NCBI GenBank assembly: GCA_910579285.1
Contig: CAJTTT010000062.1
Span: forward strand, 224 to 6,276
Direction: 5' to 3'
DNA length: 6,053 nucleotides
DNA from: an uncultured Lachnospiraceae bacterium
GTDB lineage: Bacteria > Bacillota > Clostridia > Lachnospirales > Lachnospiraceae
Under the pieces are notes generated by a model. The model saw only the letters and a program-made list of their open reading frames with translations. It made no database searches and was not told the origin of the DNA. The translations under genes and the position numbers were made by a program. This document shows positions 1-5,845 of this stretch, piece by piece (position 1 is the first letter of the stretch; each line of letters begins with the position of its first letter).

Positions 1-35
1 GTTGTTTCCGCTGTTGGCTGTCGTTCGCCGCCTAT

Positions 36-76
36 CCAATCTGGATTTTTACATTTTCAAAAATTCAGATTGGAGG
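36..76 (+). promoter_or_regulatory. Hairpin overlapping the ribosome binding site of the first sigma-like gene
   Basis: CCAATCTGGATTTTT (36-50) and AAAAATTCAGATTGG (59-73) form a 15-bp stem with a single G-T wobble (44-65) and an 8-base loop (51-58). The 3' arm runs into the Shine-Dalgarno TGGAGG (71-76) that serves the GTG start at 85, so the folded RNA would partly hide the ribosome binding site. The perfect 8-bp outer arms could also be a DNA operator. The pairing is read directly from the sequence; the regulatory role is inferred. Bases 1-35 show nothing recognisable, and no convincing promoter is visible. Confidence 0.6.
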
Positions 77-84
77 AAAATACG

Positions 85-594
85 GTGAAATACGCACCAA
101 GAAAAGTATATATCAAAGAAAGTAGCGGCTATGTGGAACTGTCTTATAAGGATTTCTGCCGCCGTAGGCAAACCGACCAAAGCTATATGGACAAGCTGTT
201 TATCCCCGTACAGGGCTGCCTGCTTGAAGTCATGCAGGAACAGTACGCAGATTTCTACAAGGAGAAAGAGCGGTGGCGTTATCTGAAAAAGCTGGACACA
301 AATCACAGCCTGCTGTCACTGGAGGGTTTTACAGACAGCGAGGGGAATGTGCTTGACTTCATTATTGATGAAACAGTGGACGTTGTGGAAACCGTTGTCC
401 GTGCGGTGATGGTGGACAGGCTGAAAGTCGCCTTGCCCTTATTGTCGGATGGTGAGCAGGCATTGATACAAGCAATCTTCTTTGAAGAACTTTCCGAGAG
501 GGAAGTCGGATTGCGGTTAGGCATGACGCAGAGTGTCGTAAACAAACGCAAAGCCAAAATCCTTGCGAAGCTGAGAACGATAATCGAGAACTAA
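85..594 (+). CDS. Sigma-70 region-4-like regulator of a mobile element (first of a pair)
   Basis: This is a 169-aa protein resembling the sigma-70-family regulators of Tn1549-like ICEs and mobilizable elements, which probably act on promoters of the element. Residues about 113-165 resemble sigma region 4: a helical segment starting LKVALPLLSDGEQ, then the helix-turn-helix LSEREVGLRLGMTQSVVNKRKAKI. The N-terminal part (KYAPRKVYIKESSGYVELSY..., CLLEVMQEQYADFYKEKERWRY) is typical of this group and shows no recognisable region 2, so it may be a regulator or anti-terminator-like factor rather than a complete sigma factor. I chose GTG at 85 because TGGAGG (71-76) lies 8 bases upstream and relatives start at KYAPRK. 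A TTG at 70 overlaps the Shine-Dalgarno. The frame stays open to the left window edge. The second regulator follows 94 bases downstream. Family assignment is from memory of related proteins. Confidence 0.82.
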   Translation: MKYAPRKVYIKESSGYVELSYKDFCRRRQTDQSYMDKLFIPVQGCLLEVMQEQYADFYKEKERWRYLKKLDTNHSLLSLEGFTDSEGNVLDFIIDETVDVVETVVRAVMVDRLKVALPLLSDGEQALIQAIFFEELSEREVGLRLGMTQSVVNKRKAKILAKLRTIIEN

Positions 595-609
595 ATTTTA
601 TGGCGTTCA

Positions 610-645
610 GCCCCCTTGTTTTTTCCTTTGGGAAAATGAGGGGGC
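610..645 (+). promoter_or_regulatory. Strong GC-rich hairpin in the intergenic leader
   Basis: GCCCCCT (610-616) pairs with AGGGGGC (639-645), and inside that TTTTCC (621-626) pairs with GGAAAA (631-636) around a four-base loop. It starts 15 bases after the stop codon of the first regulator. No T-run follows, so it is not a standard terminator. Its 3' arm can pair alternatively with GCCCTCT (653-659), which in turn overlaps the arm that hides the next ribosome binding site. The structure is visible; the role is inferred. Confidence 0.55.
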
Positions 646-654
646 GATTCCTGC

Positions 655-679
655 CCTCTCAATCAATTTCGATTGGAGG
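655..679 (+). promoter_or_regulatory. Hairpin hiding the ribosome binding site of the second sigma-like gene
   Basis: CCTC-T-CAATC (655-664, T659 bulged) pairs with GATTG-GAGG (671-679) around the loop AATTTC. The entire Shine-Dalgarno TTGGAGG (673-679) is within the 3' arm. The string GATTGGAGGAAAA (671-683) is identical to that in front of the first regulator (69-81 region, starting GATTGGAGG), and both have an upstream CAATC partner. This suggests a shared translational control element. Pairing is seen; control is inferred. Confidence 0.55.
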
Positions 680-688
680 AAAAGAAAC

Positions 689-1114
689 ATGGCATATAAC
701 CACGGACGGGAGGACAGGAAATGGCGCATCTGGAAAGAAGCTGAGGAAAAGGTTTTGCGAGAGTGCGGCGTTAATGAAACGGTCATTGAGCAAATCCGCA
801 CAGACGATAGGGCAGATTTTAATTCCAACAGGCGGTTTTACCGATGGGCGAGCGACTTCGGGGAATACCTTGAGGAAATGGAGAGTGGGGAGAAACAGGC
901 AGAGATAAGGACGGTAACAGATTTACTGGATGAGATTGAAAACGAAACTCTGTACCTTGCCTTAGTCACAGTGGACAGACGTACATTACAAATCGTCTTG
1001 CTGAAAATGCAGGGTTACTCCACAAAAGAAATTGCCCCGCTCGTGCATTTGACGACAGGGGCTGTATATGCGAGGGTGGCTCATTTACGTAAGAGGTTGC
1101 GTAAGATTTTATAA
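689..1114 (+). CDS. Sigma-70 region-4 / HTH regulator of a mobile element (second of a pair)
   Basis: This 141-aa protein resembles the second, shorter sigma-like regulator often found beside the first in Clostridial ICEs. It starts MAYNHGREDRKWRIWKEAEEKVLRECG, an N-terminal signature of the group. The C-terminal part has a region-4-like helix-turn-helix at about 96-139 (VDRRTLQIVLLKMQGYSTKEIAPLVHL..., ending in the basic stretch HLRKRLRKIL) suited to binding DNA. ATG 689 has TTGGAGG (673-679) 9 bases upstream, inside a hairpin. It is probably co-transcribed with the upstream gene. The target promoters cannot be read from the window; by analogy with the family they would be promoters for excision or transfer of the element. 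It is intact and ends just before a terminator-like hairpin. Confidence 0.8.
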   Translation: MAYNHGREDRKWRIWKEAEEKVLRECGVNETVIEQIRTDDRADFNSNRRFYRWASDFGEYLEEMESGEKQAEIRTVTDLLDEIENETLYLALVTVDRRTLQIVLLKMQGYSTKEIAPLVHLTTGAVYARVAHLRKRLRKIL

Positions 1115-1217
1115 TGATGTAGTCTGCTTTTCTGTGAAATGTTGAGTGAGAGGTCAAAAGCTTCTCACTCATTCTTTATATATGGTATCTCTCTATATGT
1201 TCTCTAATGGAATTATA
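1115..1217. other. Presumed junction between an inserted element and the virB6-like gene
   Basis: Sigma-like genes end at 1114, and recognisable VirB6-like coding begins at about 1217-1223. The frame of that gene reads TAA at 1205-1207, so intact coding cannot extend left of 1208. The stretch between is AT-rich and holds the hairpin at 1143-1171 and a short direct repeat, TCTCTATATG (1190-1199) and TCTCTAATG (1201-1209). The exact joint cannot be fixed without the other end of the insertion or an uninterrupted relative. Confidence 0.5.
1143..1179 (+). terminator. Probable intrinsic terminator after the sigma-like pair
   Basis: TGAGTGAGAGG (1143-1153) pairs with CTTCTCACTCA (1161-1171) in an 11-bp stem with one G-T wobble and a 7-base loop, followed by TTCTTTATAT. 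The T-tract is interrupted, so termination may be partial. It would end the regulator transcript and reduce read-through into the transfer genes. Confidence 0.55.
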
Positions 1218-1831
1218 CAGAAGTGAAAAAGCCGGAACACGCATTAAAGCTGTTTGTCCGGTTTGCCATAGCAAAGGGCGTCATATCCCACGGGCTGGAG
1301 CTGATGATGGCGTTATTCAAGATCGTGCAGGGGATAGTCAGCACGATTATGCGAACCGCAGGCTTTGGAGCCGCACAGCAGACCGTATTGCCAAATGAGA
1401 TTGTGGAGGCGGTGGAGGACTGCGGCTTTTTCGAGAGTATCCCTTTGTGGGCGGTGACGTTAATCGGCGGGCTGTTTATCACGGTGTTGAGCTTTATTAT
1501 GATAATGAGCGTGTACGGGCGGTTTTTCCGACTGTACCTTTACACAGCGATTGCGCCCATTCCCTTATCGACTTTTGCCGGGGAGCCGTCACAGAACGTA
1601 GGGAAAAGTTTTATCAAGTCCTATGCGGCGGTATGCTTAGAAGGGGCGATTATCGTGCTTGCCTGCATCATATTTTCGCTGTTTGCGGCGTCCCCGCCCG
1701 CAGTCGATCCGGATGCGGCGGCAGTCACAATGGTATGGAGCTATATCGGGGAGCTGATTTTCAATATGCTTGTGCTTGTAGGCGCAGTGAAGATGGCAGA
1801 CCGGGTTGTGCGTGAGATGATGGGGCTGTAA
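1208..1831 (+). pseudogene. VirB6/TrbL-like conjugation membrane protein, 5'-truncated
   Basis: About 205 residues of a VirB6/TrbL-type inner-membrane channel component of a type IV secretion system. Counting from the GTG at 1223, hydrophobic segments lie at about 74-96, 101-118, 134-156 and 170-191. The family-like string YTAIAPIPLSTFAG is at 107-120, just before the conserved-looking GKSFIKSYAAVCLEGAIIV. Related proteins, as I recall, are nearer 280-300 aa, so an N-terminal portion with further membrane segments is missing. Upstream codons from 1208 read W-N-Y-T-E-V, preceded by a TAA. Neither the GTG at 1223 nor the out-of-frame ATG at 1207 has a Shine-Dalgarno. I read it as a gene cut by an insertion whose left part lies outside the window. 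The alternative is a genuinely short variant starting at 1223. The 3' end is intact and the next gene follows at 1848. Confidence 0.7.
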
Positions 1832-1847
1832 AGTGAGGTGGATGCGG

Positions 1848-2360
1848 ATGAAATTAAGTAAAGAAAAGATTATGAGGGAAGCGGCACGTTTCCTGAAACG
1901 TACCGCAGAATATCAGAATGACAGGGACGTAGATAAAGCAGAGAATTACCAGATACAGTATATCCTTTTAAAAGAAGGCAGGACGCAGCCGGAAACGGTA
2001 ATTGTGTATGCGTATTCCAACTACCGAGAGCAGGAGATTTTTTTCTATCCATTCCGTAAGGAAGGAACCGTGAGTTATAACTGGCCATCCAATTTTGAAT
2101 CTGATTTGCTGGAGCCATTAGGGAATGGGTATGAAATTGTGGGTATGACATTGGAGTGCCATTCTGCTGTCTGGGAAATGATTGAGGAATCCTGTGACAA
2201 GGACAGTAAATGCAGCAAGGGCGTGCAGACGTATTTATCCTATTGTAAACAAAACGGCATTACAAAACAGCTCTTGCAGGAAAAAGTTTTGCATGAGGGT
2301 AAGGATATAATGCGGCTGTACAAAAGAGAGAGGGAGACAAAGAAAGTGCAGGAACGGTAG
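1848..2360 (+). CDS. Hypothetical protein encoded in the transfer operon
   Basis: I do not recognise this 170-aa protein. ATG 1848 is favoured because GAGGTGG (1835-1841) lies 6 bases upstream; GTG 1833 and ATG 1842 in the same frame overlap that site. It has no signal peptide or membrane segment, so it is probably cytosolic. The N-terminus is helical and charged (MKLSKEKIMREAARFLKRTAEYQ), the middle is beta-rich and aromatic (VIVYAYSNYREQEIFFYPFR, residues 51-70), and four cysteines lie at about 104-133 (TLECHS, EESCDKDSKCSKG, LSYCKQ). The C-terminus is strongly basic (MRLYKRERETKK). The four cysteines might bind a metal, but their spacing fits no family I can name. It seems more AT-rich than the flanking transfer genes and sits where I would expect VirB6-like and PrgI genes to be close together, so it may be acquired cargo. 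Confidence 0.65.
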   Translation: MKLSKEKIMREAARFLKRTAEYQNDRDVDKAENYQIQYILLKEGRTQPETVIVYAYSNYREQEIFFYPFRKEGTVSYNWPSNFESDLLEPLGNGYEIVGMTLECHSAVWEMIEESCDKDSKCSKGVQTYLSYCKQNGITKQLLQEKVLHEGKDIMRLYKRERETKKVQER

Positions 2361-2372
2361 GAGGTGTAGCCG

Positions 2373-2396
2373 ATGATGATTTGTAAGGAGGAATAA
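2373..2396 (+). CDS. Seven-codon minicistron MMICKEE before the 68-aa gene
   Basis: An ATG at 2373 sits 8 bases after a good Shine-Dalgarno (TAGGAGG, 2358-2364, which overlaps the stop of the previous gene). It is followed by six more codons and TAA (2394-2396), one base before the next ATG (2398). The downstream Shine-Dalgarno AAGGAGG (2385-2391) lies inside it. It could couple translation to the next gene, or be the remnant of a lost gene. Translation is not proven. Confidence 0.3.
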   Translation: MMICKEE

Positions 2397-2397
2397 G

Positions 2398-2604
2398 ATG
2401 AGGTGTTATATTTTTAAAGACGGGACACAGCAGGCAAGTACTGCCACAAGGGAAAGTGCGCTTGAGCTGATCCGGGAGTATCAGAAACTGGAAACACACC
2501 CCATCCTGCGGGCGGAGTTCAGCATTATTACGGGGGAGGAGGAATTTATACCCTACCTGCCCCAAAGGAAACCGCCGAAACGGACGTGCGGGATGGAACG
2601 ATAG
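2398..2604 (+). CDS. Small hypothetical protein upstream of PrgI
   Basis: A 68-aa soluble protein with a near-consensus Shine-Dalgarno AAGGAGG (2385-2391) 6 bases before ATG. It begins MRCYIFKDGTQQASTATRESALELIREYQ, suggesting a short strand followed by a helix, and ends in a basic proline-containing tail (LPQRKPPKRTCGMER). There are no membrane segments. Its stop codon overlaps the Shine-Dalgarno of the PrgI gene, so the two are likely translationally coupled. Similar small ORFs occur in transfer regions of Clostridial ICEs, but I know no function for it. Confidence 0.7.
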   Translation: MRCYIFKDGTQQASTATRESALELIREYQKLETHPILRAEFSIITGEEEFIPYLPQRKPPKRTCGMER

Positions 2605-2616
2605 GAGGCGAGAAGT

Positions 2617-2982
2617 TTGGAAGTAAAAATAAACCGGGAAATCCGTAATTACACGGAATCCATGTTTTTCGGGCTGTCCATGCGGCAGTTCGTTTTTTCT
2701 GTCTTAGCCTGCGGCGTTGCCGTCGGGCTTTATTTTTTACTCAGTCCTTATGTGGGGACGGAAACCGTGAGCTGGATGTGCATTTTGGGGGCGGCTCCCT
2801 TTGCGGCGTTAGGCTTTATCCGCTACCACGGGATGAACGCAGAGCAGTTTTTGTGGGCGTGGATAAAATCGGAGTTCCTTATCCCCAAACGCCTGCTGTT
2901 TAACCCGGAAAACATCTATTACGAAGCAGTGAAGCCGTGCATTGAGAACCATGAAAGGGAGGAGCGGAAACGGAATGATTAA
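2617..2982 (+). CDS. PrgI family conjugation protein
   Basis: A 121-aa inner-membrane protein of the PrgI family (named after PrgI of the enterococcal pCF10 transfer system), regarded as a VirB3-like partner of the VirB4 ATPase in Gram-positive type IV secretion systems. A short N-terminal segment (MEVKINREIRNYTESMFFGLSMRQ) precedes two hydrophobic helices at about 24-45 and 51-68, then a charged tail with AEQFLWAWIKSEFLIPKRLLF, a pattern typical of the family. The start is TTG at 2617, with AGGAGG (2603-2608) 8 bases upstream. The stop TAA overlaps the VirB4 ATG by 8 bases (ATGATTAA), a strong sign of coupled synthesis. Length matches the family. Confidence 0.88.
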   Translation: MEVKINREIRNYTESMFFGLSMRQFVFSVLACGVAVGLYFLLSPYVGTETVSWMCILGAAPFAALGFIRYHGMNAEQFLWAWIKSEFLIPKRLLFNPENIYYEAVKPCIENHEREERKRND

Positions 2983-5311
2983 GACATTGAGCAATATTTT
3001 CAAGCAGGATAAGGAGAAATTTGTCATCCCCAAAGGCGTCCAGCAGGCAATCCCCATCCAGGCAATATGGCCGGACGGGATATTCCAGATCGGGCGGAAC
3101 AAATTTGCCAGAACCTATAAATTTGTGGACATCAACTATGCGGTGGCGAGCCGGGAGGACAAGGAAGCCATGTTCCTTGAGTACAGCGAGCTTCTCAATT
3201 CCTTCGACAGCGGCGCAACCACGAAAATCACCATCAACAACCGCCGCCTGAATAAGCAGGACTTTGAAAAGGCAATCTTAATCCCCATGCAGGAGGACGG
3301 CCTTGATTTGTACCGGAAAGAGTACAATGCCATGCTCTTAGAGAAAGCCACGGGAGCCAACAGCATTGTGCAGGAAAAATATGTGACGGTATCCGTGTAT
3401 AAGAAATCCATTGAGGAGGCGAGGACGTATTTTGCCCGTATCGGCACGGACTTAGTGAGCCATTTTTCACGGTTAGGCTCCAAATGCGTGGAGATGGACG
3501 CAACGGATAAACTGCGGGCGTTGCATGACTTCTACCGTACCGGGGAGGAAACCAGCTTCCGGTTTGATTTGCCGGAAACCATGAAAAAAGGGCATAGTTT
3601 TAAGGACTTTATCTGCCCGGACAGCCTTGAGTTTGAAAAAGACCATTTCCGCATGGGGAACCGTTACGGGCGTGTGCTTTTCCTCAGAGAGTATGCGTCC
3701 TATATCAAAGACAACATGATTGCGGAGCTTACGGATTTGAGCCGCAACCTGATGATGAGCATTGACGTAATCCCTATCCCCACGGATGAAGCGGTGCGGG
3801 AGGTGGAAAACCGTCTTTTGGGCGTGGAAACCAATATCACCAACTGGCAGAGGAAACAGAACGCCAACAACAATTTCTCCGCAGTCGTCCCCTATGACAT
3901 GGAGCAGCAGAGGAAGGAGAGCAAGGAGTTTCTGGACGATTTAACCACCCGTGACCAGCGGATGATGTTTGCAGTCTTGACGCTGGTGCATACCGCCGAC
4001 ACAAAAGAGCAGCTTGACGCAGACACGGATACCATATTGACCGTGGCAAGAAAGCATTTATGCCAGTTTTCCACTTTGAAGTACCAGCAGATGGACGGCC
4101 TGAATACCGCCCTGCCCATCGGACACCGGAAAATCAATGCGCTAAGAACCCTCACCACGGAGAGCCTTGCGGTGCTTATGCCTTTCCGGGTGCAGGAAAT
4201 CATGGACGAGGGCGGCATTTACTGCGGGGAGAACGCAATCTCCCATAACCTTATCATGTGCAACAAAGCGAAATTGCTGAATCCTAATTCCTTTTTGTTG
4301 GGAGTGCCGGGGAGCGGTAAATCCTTCAGCGCAAAAATGCTGATTGTGTTCCTTGCCCTTGCCACCGGGGACGATATTCTCATATGCGATCCCGAACGAG
4401 AGTATGGCTCCCTGATTGAAGCGATGGGCGGCGAAGTCATCCGCATTGCGGCGGGGAGCCGTGACCATATCAATGCAATGGACATGGTGGAGGGGTATGG
4501 CGATGGCGGGAACCCGGTCATTGACAAGTCCGAGTTTGTGCTGTCCCTGTTTGAACAGCTTGACAAAAAAGGCGTCAGCGCAAAGGAGAAGTCCATCATC
4601 GACCGCTGTACCGCCGCAGTTTACGAAGATTATCAGGCAGGCGGCAACGTGCCGACTTTGTGCAGGCTCCGGGAGAAAATGCTGGAGCAGCCGGAGCGGG
4701 AGGCGAAAGACCTTGCGCTGGCGTTGGAGCTTTTTACAAGCGGCAGTTTGGACGCATTTGCCCATGAGAGCAACGTGGATATAAATAACCGCATGATTGT
4801 CTATGACATCATGGACTTAGGGAAACAGCTGAAAACAATGGGGCTTTTGGTTATTACGGACGCCATGTTAAACCGTGTCACGGAAAACTGGAAGAAGGGG
4901 AAACGTACCCATATCTTTCTGGACGAGTTTCATGTGGTGTTTGAAAACGAGTATTCAGGAGCCTTTTTCAATTCTGCATGGAGGCGGTTCCGGAAAAGAA
5001 ATGCGTTCCCCAACGCCATCACGCAGAACGTGGAGTACCTGTTAGATTCTGTCCTTGCCAGCACGATGCTGTCCAACAGCGAGTATATCGTCATGCTGAA
5101 CCAGGCGGCGTCCGACAGACAGAAACTTGCGGATTTACTGAATATCTCAAACGAGCAGATGAGCTATATCACCAATGCGGACGCAGGGTGCGGCTTGATA
5201 AAATACGGGAGTTCCCTTGTGCCGTTTACCAATAAATTCCCGAAGAATACCCGTCTGTATCGTCTGATGACAACGAAGCCGGGCGAGGACAGTGCGAACC
5301 GGAGCAGGTAA
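2975..5311 (+). CDS. virB4: VirB4-like conjugation ATPase
   Basis: A 778-aa ATPase that would power assembly of, and transport through, the type IV secretion channel from the cytoplasmic face of the membrane. Walker A is GVPGSGKS (443-450) and Walker B is IFLDEF (647-652). The string ICDPEREYGSL (470-480) is typical of VirB4/TraE proteins, as are TQNVEYLL (683-690) and the C-terminal RQKLADLL. The N-terminal 400 residues form the less conserved membrane-associated domain. ATG 2975 is chosen because GGGAGGAG (2957-2964) lies 10 bases upstream and it overlaps the PrgI stop; a TTG at 2942 lacks a comparable site and would add 11 residues. The reading frame is uninterrupted and all ATPase motifs are present, in contrast with the truncated VirB6-like gene. 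The stop codon lies in the first of three tandem repeats. Confidence 0.95.
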   Translation: MIKTLSNIFKQDKEKFVIPKGVQQAIPIQAIWPDGIFQIGRNKFARTYKFVDINYAVASREDKEAMFLEYSELLNSFDSGATTKITINNRRLNKQDFEKAILIPMQEDGLDLYRKEYNAMLLEKATGANSIVQEKYVTVSVYKKSIEEARTYFARIGTDLVSHFSRLGSKCVEMDATDKLRALHDFYRTGEETSFRFDLPETMKKGHSFKDFICPDSLEFEKDHFRMGNRYGRVLFLREYASYIKDNMIAELTDLSRNLMMSIDVIPIPTDEAVREVENRLLGVETNITNWQRKQNANNNFSAVVPYDMEQQRKESKEFLDDLTTRDQRMMFAVLTLVHTADTKEQLDADTDTILTVARKHLCQFSTLKYQQMDGLNTALPIGHRKINALRTLTTESLAVLMPFRVQEIMDEGGIYCGENAISHNLIMCNKAKLLNPNSFLLGVPGSGKSFSAKMLIVFLALATGDDILICDPEREYGSLIEAMGGEVIRIAAGSRDHINAMDMVEGYGDGGNPVIDKSEFVLSLFEQLDKKGVSAKEKSIIDRCTAAVYEDYQAGGNVPTLCRLREKMLEQPEREAKDLALALELFTSGSLDAFAHESNVDINNRMIVYDIMDLGKQLKTMGLLVITDAMLNRVTENWKKGKRTHIFLDEFHVVFENEYSGAFFNSAWRRFRKRNAFPNAITQNVEYLLDSVLASTMLSNSEYIVMLNQAASDRQKLADLLNISNEQMSYITNADAGCGLIKYGSSLVPFTNKFPKNTRLYRLMTTKPGEDSANRSR

Positions 5312-5364
5312 AATTCATAACCGGGACAGATAAAAGTCTATAACAGGAGCAGATAAAAATATTC
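5297..5364 (+). repeat. Three imperfect 22-23-base tandem repeats across the virB4 stop
   Basis: Units start at 5297, 5319 and 5342. Each begins with a 17-base core: AACCGGAGCAGGTAAAA, AACCGGGACAGATAAAA, AACAGGAGCAGATAAAA. Each is followed by a variable AT-rich 5-6 bases. The first unit encodes the last VirB4 residues and its stop; the others are non-coding. They run directly into the terminator at 5365. They may have arisen by slippage of the gene end or could be a protein- or RNA-binding array. Confidence 0.6.
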
Positions 5365-5411
5365 AGGCGGCTTTTAAACAGTGGAATATCTGTCAGAGAG
5401 CCGCCTTTTTC
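5365..5411 (+). terminator. Intrinsic terminator (or attenuator) between virB4 and the DUF6075 gene
   Basis: AGGCGGCT (5365-5372) and AGCCGCCT (5399-5406) are perfect inverted repeats, followed by five T residues (5406-5410). Inside, ACAG and CTGT (around 5378-5393) may pair to extend the stem. The next gene starts only 16 bases later with the same orientation and no evident promoter between, so it probably lowers rather than abolishes downstream expression. Confidence 0.7.
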
Positions 5412-5426
5412 TATGGAGGGATCAGA

Positions 5427-5843
5427 ATGTCAGAAATCAGGTTTGCTTCAAAAGAGCATGAAAATTTCTTTTTCACCATGCTGCATAAATGCGGCAATAC
5501 GGACTGCTATCACCGTGCCTTTTTCTACTGCGTGGGTATTTCCGACACGGCCAGGAACAACGTGGGCAGGATGTTTGACTTTAAGCAGGACTGCATCAGG
5601 CCGGAGGGACTGCATGAGGGGTGGCAGACGGGAGGGACGGTGCGGCTTACCCGTCTTGCTTTCAACCTCTGGAACGGTTATGCGGAGCAGGGGGACGAGC
5701 GGATGTCAACGCCCTATGAAATCTTTGACTGCGGTTATGCGCCCTATTTTTACGAAGCCATAAAAATGCGGTATCCCGAATATTGCAGGGACTTACCCGC
5801 AGTTAAGACGAGGGCAGACAGTGCAGAGAGGGGAGGGCGTTAA
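5427..5843 (+). CDS. DUF6075 family protein
   Basis: A 138-aa protein that I recognise as DUF6075-like, a family of unknown function encoded in the transfer regions of Clostridial ICEs. Visible features are SKEHENFFF near the start (8-16), the cluster CGNTDCYHRAFFYCVGIS (22-39), a central GLHEGWQTGGTVRLTRLAFNLWNG (61-84), and CGYAPYFYEAIKMRYPEYC near the end (102-120). It is soluble, with no signal peptide or membrane segment. Cysteines and histidines are frequent, but no metal site can be assigned. GGAGGG (5415-5420) lies 6 bases before ATG 5427. It lies just after a terminator-like hairpin and 2 bases before the next gene. Length fits the family as I recall it. Confidence 0.8.
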   Translation: MSEIRFASKEHENFFFTMLHKCGNTDCYHRAFFYCVGISDTARNNVGRMFDFKQDCIRPEGLHEGWQTGGTVRLTRLAFNLWNGYAEQGDERMSTPYEIFDCGYAPYFYEAIKMRYPEYCRDLPAVKTRADSAERGGR

Positions 5844-5845
5844 GC

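Noticed and set aside
600..908. 102-aa ORF starting at ATG 600
   Set aside because: No Shine-Dalgarno, and it overlaps the second regulator out of frame. Reinitiation after the stop at 594 is conceivable, but nothing in the peptide looks like a real protein.
1084..1115. Possible promoter with TATAAT at 1110-1115
   Set aside because: The best -35 candidate, TTTACG (1084-1089), is 20 bases away and poor, and the -10 overlaps the end of the regulator gene.
1116..1222. 3' end of a group II intron interrupting virB6
   Set aside because: No domain V-like hairpin or typical intron 3' end is visible, and the genes upstream are regulators rather than an intron-encoded reverse transcriptase.
1207..1398. 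63-aa ORF from ATG 1207
   Set aside because: It is out of frame with the VirB6-like coding and lacks a ribosome binding site.
2942..2974. N-terminal extension of VirB4 from TTG 2942
   Set aside because: ATG 2975 has a good Shine-Dalgarno at 2957-2964 and the usual coupling overlap with the PrgI stop.
4142..4765. 207-aa reverse-strand ORF
   Set aside because: It lies wholly inside virB4, antisense to conserved ATPase motifs, and has no credible ribosome binding site; it is a shadow of the coding strand.
5297..5364. CRISPR array or oriT
   Set aside because: The units are contiguous without unique spacers, so it is not CRISPR. No relaxase gene or nick-like motif is near to support an oriT.
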